DNA of 64,000 nucleotides from Marmoricola sp. OAE513 (GTDB lineage: Bacteria > Actinomycetota > Actinomycetes > Propionibacteriales > Nocardioidaceae): positions 1,116,001 to 1,180,000 of the forward strand of contig NZ_JBEPOC010000001.1 of the NCBI RefSeq assembly GCF_040546585.1. Reading direction: 5' to 3'. The position numbers were made by a program, and so were the translations under genes. Positions 36,826-48,750 of this stretch are shown one piece after another (the first letter of the stretch is position 1; each line of letters starts with the position of its first letter). The notes under the pieces were generated by a model. The model made no database searches and was not told the DNA's origin. It worked only from the letters and a program-made list of their open reading frames with translations.

Positions 36826-37802
36826 CCGAGAACGTGCACACCCCTGAGGACGTCTCCCAGGCGCGGGAGCGGCTGATGTCGGTCCGCGGCGAGGTGGCCA
36901 AGGTGGTCGTCGGCCAGGACGCTGCGGTCTCCGGCCTGCTGGTCGCCCTGCTGTGCCGCGGCCACGTGCTGATGGAGGGCGTGCCCGGTGTGGCCAAGAC
37001 CCTGCTGGTCCGCACGCTGGCCGGAGCGTTGTCGGTGGACACCAAGCGGGTCCAGTTCACCCCGGACCTGATGCCGGGCGACATCACCGGGTCGATGGTC
37101 ATCGACAGCCAGGCCGGCGAGCTGAGCTTCCGCGAGGGCCCCCTGTTCACCAACCTGCTGCTCGCCGACGAGATCAACCGGACACCCCCCAAGACCCAGT
37201 CCGCGCTGCTCGAGGCGATGGAGGAGGGGCAGGTCTCCGTCGACGGCGTCTCCCGGACGCTGCCACGACCGTTCCTGGTCGCGGCCACGCAGAACCCGGT
37301 GGAGTACGAGGGCACCTACCCGCTGCCCGAGGCACAGCTCGACCGGTTCCTGCTCAAGGTGATCCTGCCGCTGCCCGAGCGCGAGGCCGAGCTGGAGATC
37401 CTGCGACGGCACGCGACAGGTTTCGACCCGCGTGACGTCGCCGGCGCCGGTGTCCGAGCGGTCGCGGGGCCCGAGGACATCCTGGCCGGCCAGCGCGGCG
37501 TCGCTGCCGTCCAGGTCTCCCCCGAGGTCTCCGGGTACATCGTCGACATCGCCCGGGCGACCCGGAGCTCGCCGTCGCTCAGCCTCGGCGTCAGCCCGCG
37601 CGGCAGCACCGCGCTGCTGCACGCCGCCCGGGCCTGGGCCTGGTTGTCGGGCCGGGACTTCGTGACGCCGGACGACGTCAAGGTCCTCGCGCACGCCACC
37701 CTCGCCCACCGCCTCGGACTGCGACCGGAGGCCGAGCTCGACGGCACCGACGTCAACCAGGTGCTCGCCTCCGCGCTCGGCTCGGTCCCGGTCCCGCGGT
37801 GA
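36822..37802 (+). CDS. MoxR-family AAA+ ATPase
   Basis: The 326-residue protein has Walker A GVPGVAKT, Walker B LLLADEINR, a sensor-1 AATQNP and a sensor-2 region in the C-terminal helical bundle. MoxR ATPases act as chaperones that help fold or activate partner proteins, usually a VWA protein. Here the next gene encodes a DUF58 protein with a VWA-like fold, 27 nt downstream. The complex probably works at the inner membrane face with the DUF4129/DUF4350 proteins. Confidence 0.92.
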   Translation: MTENVHTPEDVSQARERLMSVRGEVAKVVVGQDAAVSGLLVALLCRGHVLMEGVPGVAKTLLVRTLAGALSVDTKRVQFTPDLMPGDITGSMVIDSQAGELSFREGPLFTNLLLADEINRTPPKTQSALLEAMEEGQVSVDGVSRTLPRPFLVAATQNPVEYEGTYPLPEAQLDRFLLKVILPLPEREAELEILRRHATGFDPRDVAGAGVRAVAGPEDILAGQRGVAAVQVSPEVSGYIVDIARATRSSPSLSLGVSPRGSTALLHAARAWAWLSGRDFVTPDDVKVLAHATLAHRLGLRPEAELDGTDVNQVLASALGSVPVPR

Positions 37803-37829
37803 CCAGGACACCGTGAGGGAACGGTACTG

Positions 37830-39119
37830 ATGTCGATCACGGGTCGGGTTCCGCTCCTGCTGCTGGCAGGGGTGCTGCCGGTCGTGCTCCGACCCCACCT
37901 GGGCACGGCCTGGATGTGGATCGGGCTGGTCCTCCTGGTCGTCGTGGCCGACTGGGCGCTGGCGCCGTCGCCGAGCACGCTGGAGGTCAGCCGGTCCAGC
38001 GACTCCCGGGTCCGTCTGGGAGAGCCCGCGGAGACCACGCTGACCGTGACGAACACCGGACGCCGTCGTGCTCGCGGGGTGCTCCGGGACGCCTGGCAGC
38101 CGACCGCCGGCGCGACCGGCAACCGGCACCGGTTGCAGCTGGCCCCCGGTGACCGCACCCGCCTGCGCACACCCCTGCAACCGGTACGCCGGGGCGACCT
38201 GCAGGCGGTCGGCGCCACGGTGCGCCTGCTCGGCCCCCTGGGACTCGCCGCGCGTCAGCGGACGCGCCACGTCCCCGGCGCGATCCGGTCGCTGCCGCCC
38301 TTCGGGTCCCGCAAGCACCTGCCCAGCAGGCTCGCCCGGCTGCGCGACCTCGACGGTCGCTCGGCGGTCCGGGTCCGCGCTCCGGGCACCGAGTTCGACT
38401 CCCTGCGCGAGTACGTGCGCGGCGACGACGTCCGCAGCATCGACTGGCGCGCGAGCGCCCGCAACCGCAACGTGGTCGTCCGCACCTGGCAGCCCGAGCG
38501 CGACCGGCGCATCGTCCTGGTCCTGGACACCTCGCGCACCTCGGCAGGCCGGGTCGCCGACGTCCCGCGGCTGGACTCCGCCATGGACGCCGCCCTGCTG
38601 CTGGCGGCGCTGGCCGCGCGGGCCGGCGACCGGGTGGACTTCCTGGCCGGCGACCGACGGGTCCGCAGCCGGCTCCGGCTCTCGGGCACCGACGTGGTCG
38701 CGCCGTTGCAGGACGCGATGAGCGGGCTCGTCCCGATCATCGCCGAGGCCGACTGGTCGGGGCTGGCCGGCGCGATCACCCAGCTCGGACGGCAGCGTGC
38801 GCTGGTCGTGCTGCTCACGCCGCTCGAGCCTTCCGCGATCGAGGAGGGGTTGCTGCCGGTGCTGCCGACGCTGGCGCGCCACCACCGGGTGGTCGTCGCG
38901 TCCGTCAAGGACCCGGCCCTGGACGAGATGGTGGCCAGCCACGAGGACATCGACGAGGTCTACGGCGCCGCCGCGGCCACCCAGACGCTGCAGCGACGAC
39001 GTCGTACGGCGGAGGTGCTCGGCGCGCTCGGCGTCGAGGTGGTCGACGCCGATGCGGACAAGCTCCCGCCGGCCCTTGCTGATCACTACCTCATGCTCAA
39101 GGCCCGCGGCTTCCTCTGA
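37830..39119 (+). CDS. DUF58 domain-containing protein (VWA-like)
   Basis: The 429-residue protein has two N-terminal membrane helices (about 8-40) and a middle beta-rich segment. The DUF58 signature EFDSLREYVRGDDVRSIDWRASAR then appears near residue 190. Downstream IVLVLDTSRTSAG resembles a MIDAS DxSxS site of VWA domains, but reads D-T-S-R-T. It is the usual partner of MoxR. The ATG at 37830 has GAGGGA upstream. It ends 27 bp from the convergent SpoIIM-type gene. Confidence 0.9.
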   Translation: MSITGRVPLLLLAGVLPVVLRPHLGTAWMWIGLVLLVVVADWALAPSPSTLEVSRSSDSRVRLGEPAETTLTVTNTGRRRARGVLRDAWQPTAGATGNRHRLQLAPGDRTRLRTPLQPVRRGDLQAVGATVRLLGPLGLAARQRTRHVPGAIRSLPPFGSRKHLPSRLARLRDLDGRSAVRVRAPGTEFDSLREYVRGDDVRSIDWRASARNRNVVVRTWQPERDRRIVLVLDTSRTSAGRVADVPRLDSAMDAALLLAALAARAGDRVDFLAGDRRVRSRLRLSGTDVVAPLQDAMSGLVPIIAEADWSGLAGAITQLGRQRALVVLLTPLEPSAIEEGLLPVLPTLARHHRVVVASVKDPALDEMVASHEDIDEVYGAAAATQTLQRRRRTAEVLGALGVEVVDADADKLPPALADHYLMLKARGFL

Positions 39120-39146
39120 GCGTCATGCGCGGCACGTGGCCAAGGG

Positions 39147-40142
39147 TCACGAGGCGGTGGCCACCCGGTCCTCCAGGAGCGAGGCGTCGACGTCTCCGGT
39201 CTGGCCGCGCTGGTAGGCCGTCCGCCCGAGCGTGAAGACGTAGGCGAAGAACGCGAGCTCGGCGAGGATGCCGATCCCGATCCGCGCCCAGGTCGGCAGG
39301 CCCGAGGGCGTGACGAACCCCTCGATCGCGCCACTGATCATCAGCACGACCACCAGGCCGAGCGCGACCGTGGCCGCAGTCCGGCCCTCGCGGGCGACCG
39401 ACTGGGTCCGGGTCCGGTCGCCGGGTTCTATCCACGACCAGAACAGCTTGAGCCCGACTCCGCCCGCGACGAATACGGCCGTGAGCTCGAGCAGCCCGTG
39501 CGGGAGGATCAAGCCCCAGAAGTGACCCGCGTGCCCGTGGTTGATCATCACCGAACCGATCACCGCCAGGTTCAGGATGTTGTTGAAGAGCAGGTAGATC
39601 ACCGGGAAGCCCAGGATGCCGAGCGCGAGGCAGAGCGCCGAGACCCAGGCGTTGTTCACCCAGACCTGCAGGGCGAAGTGGCTCGAGGCGTAGGTGCTGT
39701 AGTAGTCCTCGAAGTCGTGGTTGACCAGCTGGTCGACCTCACCGGGGCTCATCAGGGTCTGCTCCACCATCGGGTGGTCGAGCAGCCAGATGATCATCAC
39801 TGCGGTGACCACGACGTTGGCGAGCAGGCAGCCGATCCACCACCGGCGCAACCGGTACAGCGCGGCCGGGAACACCTCGGTGAAGAACCGGCCCACGTTG
39901 CGCCAGCTCGTCACCCGCGTCCCGACCGATCGGTTCCGGGCCCGCGCGAGGATCGAGGACAGGTAGGAGACCAGCGATGCGTCCGGCGCTGCCGTGCGGA
40001 TCACCGAGAGGTGCGTGGCCACCTGCTGGTAGCGGTCGATCAGCTCGTCGCTCTCGGCACCGCTGAGCCGGCTGCGCCGGGTGAGCACGTCGAGGCGGTC
40101 CCACTCGTGCCCGTGCGCGATCACGTAGGCGTCGAGGTCCAT
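39147..40142 (-). CDS. Stage II sporulation protein M (SpoIIM)-family membrane protein
   Basis: The 331-residue protein has a helical cytoplasmic N-terminus (WDRLDVLTRRSRLSGAESDELIDRYQQVATHLSVIR) and then about six or seven membrane helices, including FWGLILPHGLLELTAVFVAGGVGLKL, the SpoIIM/DUF95 signature. This organism group does not form endospores, so the name reflects the fold only. A TAGGGT box (complement of 40150-40155) lies seven bases before the ATG, so the mRNA is probably leaderless. It is divergent from the RDD gene, and the pair is a regular neighbour of MoxR-DUF58 loci. Confidence 0.87.
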   Translation of the reverse strand: MDLDAYVIAHGHEWDRLDVLTRRSRLSGAESDELIDRYQQVATHLSVIRTAAPDASLVSYLSSILARARNRSVGTRVTSWRNVGRFFTEVFPAALYRLRRWWIGCLLANVVVTAVMIIWLLDHPMVEQTLMSPGEVDQLVNHDFEDYYSTYASSHFALQVWVNNAWVSALCLALGILGFPVIYLLFNNILNLAVIGSVMINHGHAGHFWGLILPHGLLELTAVFVAGGVGLKLFWSWIEPGDRTRTQSVAREGRTAATVALGLVVVLMISGAIEGFVTPSGLPTWARIGIGILAELAFFAYVFTLGRTAYQRGQTGDVDASLLEDRVATAS

Positions 40143-40149
40143 GTGCCCA

Positions 40150-40188
40150 ACCCTAAGCCGGACACGCGTGTGGCCGGGTGCCTATGCT
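40150..40188. promoter_or_regulatory. Divergent -10 elements for the SpoIIM-type and RDD genes
   Basis: On the minus strand TAGGGT (40150-40155) precedes the ATG at 40142 by seven bases. On the plus strand TATGCT (40183-40188) precedes the ATG at 40196 by seven bases. Only 27 bp separate the two boxes, so polymerases bound at both promoters would overlap and compete. No good -35 hexamers are visible. Confidence 0.55.
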
Positions 40189-40195
40189 GGTCGGA

Positions 40196-41008
40196 ATGTC
40201 CTCTTCCCTCGAAGCCGCCAGCCTCACCGCCGACGACCTGGTCACCGGCGAGGCAGTCGCGCTCGACCTCCCGGCGGCATCCTTCGGGTCGCGGGTGGTC
40301 TCGGGTCTGCTGGACCTCGTCGCCACCCTGGTGACGTTGTTCTTCGTGACCATCCTGATGACGTCGCTGTCCTCGGGCACCGACGAGGCGCTGTTCTGGG
40401 CTTCGCTGATCGCGACCCTGATGACCGTCTTCCTGGTGATCCCGACGACACTGGAGACCCTCACCCGCGGCAAGTCGCTGGGCAAGATGGCGATGGGCCT
40501 GCGCACCGTGCGCGACGACGCCGGACCGATCTCCGCCCAGCACGCCTTCGTCCGCTCGCTGATCGGCTTCGTCGAGATCTACACCTTCTTCGGGGCGCCG
40601 GCCTTCTTCTCCTCCCTGCTCAGCGAGCGCGGCAAGCGCCTCGGCGACCACGCTGCCGGCACCTACGTGATTCGCGAGCGGTTCCCGCTGCGGTTCCCGC
40701 TGCCGGCCCCGATGCCGCCGCACCTCGCCGACTGGGCGCGCAACGCCGACATCGCGCCCCTCCCGACGGCGGTCGCGCTGGGCGTCCGCCAGTTCCTCGC
40801 TCGCGCGAACCAGATCGGTCCCGCGGCCAGTGCGCAGCTCGCCCGCACCCTGGCCGACCAGGTGCAGCCGTTCGTGTCCCCTGCCCCGCCGCCGGGCACG
40901 ACGCCGGAGTACTTCCTCGCGGCCGTCCTGGTCTCGCGGCGTGAGCGCGACCTGGCCCGGATCCACCGCGAGAACGAGCTGCGACGTCGCCTGGTGTCCC
41001 GCGGTTGA
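40196..41008 (+). CDS. RDD family membrane protein
   Basis: The 270-residue protein contains the RDD domain. GSRVVSGLLDLVATLVTLFF provides the R-D-like opening, GKSLGKMAMGLRTVRDD the central loop, and KRLGDHAAGTYVI the final motif. It has three or four membrane helices. The C-terminal 110 residues are cytoplasmic and include FVSPAPPPGTTPEYFLAAVLVSRRERD. I use the ATG at 40196, directly behind a -10-like TATGCT. The GTG at 40178 and ATG at 40184 would lie inside the promoter. The function is unknown. It belongs to the MoxR-DUF58-SpoIIM locus. Confidence 0.85.
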   Translation: MSSSLEAASLTADDLVTGEAVALDLPAASFGSRVVSGLLDLVATLVTLFFVTILMTSLSSGTDEALFWASLIATLMTVFLVIPTTLETLTRGKSLGKMAMGLRTVRDDAGPISAQHAFVRSLIGFVEIYTFFGAPAFFSSLLSERGKRLGDHAAGTYVIRERFPLRFPLPAPMPPHLADWARNADIAPLPTAVALGVRQFLARANQIGPAASAQLARTLADQVQPFVSPAPPPGTTPEYFLAAVLVSRRERDLARIHRENELRRRLVSRG

Positions 41009-41107
41009 CCACCGGGTGAACCAGCACCCCGGGTAGATCACCAACCTTCACCCGACGTCTGCATCGACGTCATCGGCCCGGGGGTGCGGCCTCGTCATCG
41101 TGAGCAC

Positions 41108-42778
41108 GTGGTCACGCTCACGCGCCGACGAGTCCTGCAAGCCGGAGCCACTTCCGGGGCCCTGGCGATCTGGCCCACCGCCCTGCTCTTCGACTGGCCC
41201 CGGCTCCAGGGTCGCCCGGTGTTCTCTGCGGGAACGACCCTGGAGTCGACCATCGGCATGCGCGCGGGTCCGGCGTACCGGCAGCTGCGGCTGCGGGAGG
41301 GCGAGGCCGCCGAGCTCCGCGAGGACCTCGCACGGGGGCGCCGCGGTCGGGAGGACCGGCGCGAAGGCGTCGGCGTCCTCGTCCAGGTCTCCGACCTGCA
41401 CGTGACCGATGCCCAGCACCCGTTGCGGTTCGAGTACCTCGACCGGATCAACCAGGTCGGGCACCGCCCCGGCGAGTTCCTCGGGCTGCACGGGACGAAC
41501 GCGCTCGTCTCCCGGATCAACGGCCTGGACGGCGGGCCCTGGACCGGGCGCAGGATCGACGCGGTGGTCAGCACCGGCGACAACACCGACAACCAGTCCC
41601 GCAACGAGCTGGACTGGTTGCTCGGGGTCCTGGCTGGTGGTGTCGTGCGTGCCGACAGCGGCAGTCTCGACGGGTACGAAGGCGTCGCGGCCAGCGGCCA
41701 CCGGGAGTACTGGCAGCCGGAGAGCACCCGTCGCGACGCGTTCAAGGACCGCGGGTTCCCGGTCGTGCATGGCCTGCTGGGCGCCGCGACCCGACCGTTC
41801 ATCGCGCCCGGGCTCGACGTGCCGTGGGTCCTGACGATGGGCAACCACGACGACGTCGCCGGGGGCATGCTCGGCAACCGTCAGTACGTCGAGGACTGGT
41901 CGCTGGGCGACCGGAAGATCTTCTCCTCCCACGGCGACGTCACCTACCGGCTCGCCTCCATGCTCAAGGGCGTCCGCGCCGGCGACGACGCCCGCGAGAT
42001 GCTCGCCTCGATCGTGTCCTCGGGCCGGACCCGGACCGTGCACGCCGACCCGCGTCGAGCGCCGTTCACCGGCGCCGACTACCTCGCAGCGCTCCGCGAC
42101 CCCCGGTACGTCGGAGCAGGTCCGGTCGGGCACGGGTACGCCGAGGACGCCGATCCGGACCACCTCTACTTCACCTACCGTGCCAGCGAGCTGGTCACCG
42201 TGATCAGCCTGGACACGACCAACCAGGCCGGTGGCGCCGAGGGATCGATCGGCTCCGGCCAGCTCGCCTGGCTCGAGCGGCAGCTGACGACCCTGACCGA
42301 CCAGTACGTCGTCGTGCTCAGCCACCACCCGTCCGGCTCGATGCGCAACCTCGCCGAGGACCCACGCTTCCCGGGCGAGCAGCGGCACGGCGACGACGAG
42401 CTGCGTCGGGTGCTGCACCGCCACCCGCAGGTGGTCGCGTGGGTCAACGGCCACACCCACCGCAACGACATCACCCCGCACCGGCACGACGAGGCGAAGC
42501 GCTCCTTCTGGGAGATCAACTCCGCCTCGCACACCGACGCCCCGCAGCAGGCCCGGGTGATCGAGGTCGCCCGGAACGGCGACGGCACGATCTCCCTGTT
42601 CACCACGATGATCGACGCCGACGCCCCGCTGGTGGCGGACCCGGACGACCTGTCGCCGGCGGGCCTGGCGTCGTACTACCGCGAGCTCGCGTTCAACGAC
42701 CGGCCGTGGCACGCGCGCGCCGGGAGACGACGCGACCGGAACACCGAGCTGCTGCTCCGGGACCCGCTGCCGGCCTGA
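41108..42778 (+). CDS. Tat-exported metallophosphoesterase (TIGR03767-like)
   Basis: The protein of about 556 residues has a twin-arginine signal, TRRRVLQAGATSGALAI, at its start. The calcineurin-like metal motifs follow in order: VQVSDLHVTD, VSTGDNTDN, MGNHDDV, LSHHPSG and WVNGHTHRND. It should hydrolyse a phosphoester outside the membrane. I take the GTG at 41108, which gives a short n-region. A GTG at 41084 adds eight residues. No clear binding site helps to decide. It stops 2 bp from the convergent trmB. Confidence 0.87.
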   Translation: MVTLTRRRVLQAGATSGALAIWPTALLFDWPRLQGRPVFSAGTTLESTIGMRAGPAYRQLRLREGEAAELREDLARGRRGREDRREGVGVLVQVSDLHVTDAQHPLRFEYLDRINQVGHRPGEFLGLHGTNALVSRINGLDGGPWTGRRIDAVVSTGDNTDNQSRNELDWLLGVLAGGVVRADSGSLDGYEGVAASGHREYWQPESTRRDAFKDRGFPVVHGLLGAATRPFIAPGLDVPWVLTMGNHDDVAGGMLGNRQYVEDWSLGDRKIFSSHGDVTYRLASMLKGVRAGDDAREMLASIVSSGRTRTVHADPRRAPFTGADYLAALRDPRYVGAGPVGHGYAEDADPDHLYFTYRASELVTVISLDTTNQAGGAEGSIGSGQLAWLERQLTTLTDQYVVVLSHHPSGSMRNLAEDPRFPGEQRHGDDELRRVLHRHPQVVAWVNGHTHRNDITPHRHDEAKRSFWEINSASHTDAPQQARVIEVARNGDGTISLFTTMIDADAPLVADPDDLSPAGLASYYRELAFNDRPWHARAGRRRDRNTELLLRDPLPA

Positions 42779-42780
42779 GG

Positions 42781-43533
42781 TCAGCGGGTCCGGTAGGCGA
42801 GGTCGATGATGTCGCGGTCGACCGCGACGCCCTTGCGCTCGAACTTGGTGACGGGGCGGTCCACCCAGCGCTCGACGCGCCCGCCCTCGAGTGCGGGCTC
42901 GGCGTCGAGGACGGCGATCATCTGCTCGGCGTACTCGCCCCAGTCGGTCGCGAGCCGCCACGTCCCGCCCGGCTTCAGCCGGGTAGCGACCAGCGCCGCG
43001 AACTCGGGGCCGACGAGGCGCCGCTTGTGGTGCTTCTTCTTGGGCCACGGGTCGGGGAAGAACGTCCAGAGCTCCGCCAGGCTGCCGGGCTCGACCAGGT
43101 TCTCCAGGAACCAGACGGCGTCGACACCGAGCATCCGGACGTTGTCGGCCCCCGCTTCCGCCAGCAGACCGAGGGTGTGCGCGACGCCGGGCATCCAGAC
43201 CTCGAGCGCCAGCACGTTGTACTCCGGCCGGGCCGCCGCCAGCGATGCCGTCGCCTCGCCGATGCCGGACCCGATCTCGATGATCAGCGGCGCGTCGCGA
43301 CCGAACAGTGCCGCGAGGTCGAAGCCGGGCTCGTCGACGGCCGACTCGGGGATCACCCAGTCGCGGTGGTAGGCGTCCCAGGACTCCTGCTGGCTGGGCG
43401 TGAACCGGCTGCCGCGCCGCGAGTAGGTCAGCACCTCGCGCATCCGGCGGCCGTCCTCGGTGAGACGACGGTGCGGACGGGCGGGCGGCAGGGCATCAGG
43501 CACGACGAGAAGGGTACGTGTCGTTTCGGTCAC
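42781..43533 (-). CDS. trmB: tRNA (guanine-N7-)-methyltransferase
   Basis: The 250-residue protein methylates G46 of tRNA. Motif I is LIIEIGSGIGEATASLA, and the TrmB signature is WTFFPDPWPKKKHHKRRLVGPEF, with WRLATDWGEYAEQM further on. The GTG start at 43533 is followed by MTETTRTLLVVPDALPPARP. The N-terminal 60 residues are a variable basic extension. It is convergent with the phosphoesterase and divergent from the SGNH hydrolase gene. Confidence 0.95.
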   Translation of the reverse strand: MTETTRTLLVVPDALPPARPHRRLTEDGRRMREVLTYSRRGSRFTPSQQESWDAYHRDWVIPESAVDEPGFDLAALFGRDAPLIIEIGSGIGEATASLAAARPEYNVLALEVWMPGVAHTLGLLAEAGADNVRMLGVDAVWFLENLVEPGSLAELWTFFPDPWPKKKHHKRRLVGPEFAALVATRLKPGGTWRLATDWGEYAEQMIAVLDAEPALEGGRVERWVDRPVTKFERKGVAVDRDIIDLAYRTR

Positions 43534-43595
43534 GAGAGGGACCCGGCCTTCGCAAACGCCTGCGCAGAAGGGGATCCAGGACGCAGGATGTCCGC

Positions 43596-44294
43596 GTGCG
43601 CAGGCGATTTCGGGTGCCTACACCTCTTCTCATGGCAGCAGCCGCCGGTCTGGTGATCGGCGTGCTGGGCCTGCTCACCGCTGCCCAACCGGCCCAGTCC
43701 ACCGAGCTCGACCGCTGCGCGAAGTTCGCGAACGACTCCCGCGCCCGGGCCAAGGTCGTCACCGGGACCGGCTCGGACGTCGTCGTGATCGGCGACTCGT
43801 ACTCGGTCGGGCTCGGCCTGACCGACCCGCTCCGCGCGTGGCCCGAGCAGCTGCCCGGTCGTCTCCAGGTGTTCGGCTTCTCCGGCTCCGGGTTCAGTCA
43901 CGGCTCCAGCCCCTGCGGCGAGGTCGCCTACTACCAACGGGCTCCGCAGGCACTGCGTGACAACGGCGCCACCGTCGTCATCGAGGGCGGCCTCAACGAC
44001 GAGTTCCAGACCACTGCCGGCATCCGTGCGGGAGTACGCCGTGTCCTCGCCGCGGCCCGCGGCCACCGGGTCCTCATCGTCGGTCCCGCCAAGGCCCCGT
44101 CCCGCGCGGCCCAAGCGGTCCGGATCGACAAGATCCTGCGTGCGGCCGCCGCGCGCTCCGACGTCGGGTACGTGAGCATGCTCGACCACCGGTTCAGCTA
44201 CCTTCCGGACCGTCTCCACCTCACCCCTGCCGGTCACCGCGCCTTCGGCCGCGCCGTCGCTGAGGCACTCGTCACAAGCGCAAAGTCGAGTTAA
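43596..44294 (+). CDS. Exported SGNH/GDSL-type hydrolase
   Basis: The 232-residue protein has an N-terminal hydrophobic helix (about 13-32), either a signal anchor or a signal peptide, and then an SGNH fold. Block I VVIGDSYSVG holds the Ser nucleophile, EGGLNDEF is the Asn block, and DRLHLTPAGH holds the Asp-x-x-His pair. Likely activities are removal of acetyl or other acyl groups from cell-wall glycans. I prefer the GTG at 43596, which has AGGA seven bases upstream. A longer frame from 43518 would overlap trmB. Confidence 0.8.
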   Translation: MRRRFRVPTPLLMAAAAGLVIGVLGLLTAAQPAQSTELDRCAKFANDSRARAKVVTGTGSDVVVIGDSYSVGLGLTDPLRAWPEQLPGRLQVFGFSGSGFSHGSSPCGEVAYYQRAPQALRDNGATVVIEGGLNDEFQTTAGIRAGVRRVLAAARGHRVLIVGPAKAPSRAAQAVRIDKILRAAAARSDVGYVSMLDHRFSYLPDRLHLTPAGHRAFGRAVAEALVTSAKSS

Positions 44295-44341
44295 CTGGCA
44301 GACTTCGGCGCAATCCCCTATCGGTGAGAGGAAACCGCCCC

Positions 44342-44950
44342 ATGACGAACACCCCCGAAGAGCCGCAGCAGCCCGCTGACTCGACTCCCCCGCCGCCCCC
44401 GGCCCCGACCCCGCCGCCGGCCGCCCCTGCTGCAGGCGGTCCGGACTTCGCCGCCGCCGGCGACGCCGCCAAGGCCGCCTACGGCGACGCCGTGAACACC
44501 TTCAAGACAGGCACGCTGACCCAGAAGCTCGGCCTGGTCGCCGGCGCCCTGGCCATCCTGGCCCTGATCGCAGCGATCCTGCCGTGGGTCTCCGTCGAGG
44601 CCGGCGCGCTCAGCGAGTCCTCCAGCGGCTTCGGAGACGGCGGCGACGGAACGCTGACCTTCCTGCTCGCCCTGGTCGCCGGTGGCCTCGGTGTCGCCTA
44701 CGCGCTCAAGGGCATCCTGGCCAAGCCGTTCGCCATCGCGGCGGCCGCAGCAGGCGCCCTGATCACCCTGATCTCGATCATCGACCTCGCTGACATCAGC
44801 GACAAGGGCGGCGACCTCGAGGACATTGGCCGCCCCGGCTTCAAGGTCGACGTGAGCAGCGGGATCGGCCTCTGGCTGACGCTGATCATCGGTCTGGCCT
44901 ACATCGGCCTCGGCGTGGTCGCCTTCCTGCAGATCCAGAAGGAGAGCTGA
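44342..44950 (+). CDS. Membrane protein with Pro-rich N-terminus, unknown function
   Basis: The 202-residue protein has a Pro/Ala-rich cytoplasmic N-terminus (residues 5-38). It then has four hydrophobic segments: about 62-82, 100-118, 122-142 and 172-195. A short acidic loop, SDKGGDLEDIGRPGFKVDVSSG, lies before the last helix. GAGAGGAAA sits before the ATG. I do not recognise a named family. The DUF4870/YtpI-like look is too weak to assign. It lies alone before a strong terminator. Confidence 0.7.
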   Translation: MTNTPEEPQQPADSTPPPPPAPTPPPAAPAAGGPDFAAAGDAAKAAYGDAVNTFKTGTLTQKLGLVAGALAILALIAAILPWVSVEAGALSESSSGFGDGGDGTLTFLLALVAGGLGVAYALKGILAKPFAIAAAAAGALITLISIIDLADISDKGGDLEDIGRPGFKVDVSSGIGLWLTLIIGLAYIGLGVVAFLQIQKES

Positions 44951-44971
44951 CCACCAGCTCCATCAGCAACG

Positions 44972-45000
44972 AACGGCCCCGGGCAACGCCCGGGGCCGTT
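44972..45000. terminator. Strong hairpin terminator after the membrane-protein gene
   Basis: AACGGCCCCGGGC pairs perfectly over 13 bp with GCCCGGGGCCGTT around an AAC loop, followed by a short CTGCATTCC. It starts 22 nt after the stop at 44950. The same GAACGGCCCCGGGC sequence recurs in the tuf terminator at 45249-45275. Confidence 0.9.
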
Positions 45001-45249
45001 CTGCATTCCCAACCCGACGCACCGAGGCAACGACCCTGCAAAGACCAAAGGCGCTGCGACGACGAGCGACCCGGCAGCAGAGTGACCAGGGTCGCGTGGC
45101 GGCGCACGGGCAGGGCCCGGAGGAGCCGGCGTAAAAGCGCAGCGCGGCGCCGCAAGCGGGTGACGGGCACCCCACCGTCTGTAGCGGCGACGCGCCAAGC
45201 CAGCCGGTCCGAGGAGCGCTGGACGGGCGCCGCCACACCTAAAGCAGAA
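45001..45249. other. Spacer between two near-identical terminators, no supported gene
   Basis: This 249-bp stretch lies between the terminator of the plus-strand membrane gene and the terminator of tuf. Its composition is unusually rich in GCG/CGG runs. An Arg-rich plus-strand frame (45082-45291) runs into the tuf terminator and has no family features, so I do not call it. A small RNA or remnant sequence is possible but nothing supports it directly. Confidence 0.5.
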
Positions 45250-45275
45250 CGGCCCCGGGCCGAAGCCCGGGGCCG
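45250..45275. terminator. Hairpin terminator after tuf
   Basis: CGGCCCCGGGC pairs with GCCCGGGGCCG over 11 bp around a CGAA tetraloop. It lies 17 nt after the tuf stop on the minus strand. It shares its 5' arm with the hairpin at 44972. There is no U-tract. Confidence 0.85.
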
Positions 45276-45292
45276 AACTGAGAAGAACTAGA

Positions 45293-46486
<1,194 letters not shown>

Positions 46487-46558
46487 TTCTGGCTCCTCCT
46501 GGTTGTGTTTTCTTGACTCGTAAATAGAACGTTTGTTGCTGCCGAGGTGCGTGGAGAA

Positions 46559-48670
<2,112 letters not shown>

Positions 48671-48718
48671 TGAAAGTCAGTTCCTCAGATGTTGGTGGAT
48701 GCAGGTGGGTGGTGCGCA

Positions 48719-48740
48719 GGCGCCCCGATCGAGGGGCGCC
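48719..48740 (-). promoter_or_regulatory. Perfect 8-bp GC hairpin between rpsG and fusA
   Basis: GGCGCCCC at 48719-48726 pairs with GGGGCGCC at 48733-48740 around a six-base loop. It begins 10 nt after the rpsG stop on the minus strand. It may be a partial terminator or a processing/stability site that separates rpsLG from fusA-tuf in output. There is no U-tract. Confidence 0.6.
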
Positions 48741-48750
48741 GCCGCAACGA

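Noticed and set aside
36693-39086. 797-codon minus-strand frame opposite moxR and the DUF58 gene
   Set aside because: It has no recognisable motif, and both genes opposite it have complete catalytic or family motifs.
45082-45291. 69-codon Arg-rich plus-strand frame after tuf
   Set aside because: It runs through the tuf terminator hairpin, has no binding site and has no family features. The composition follows from the GC-rich spacer.
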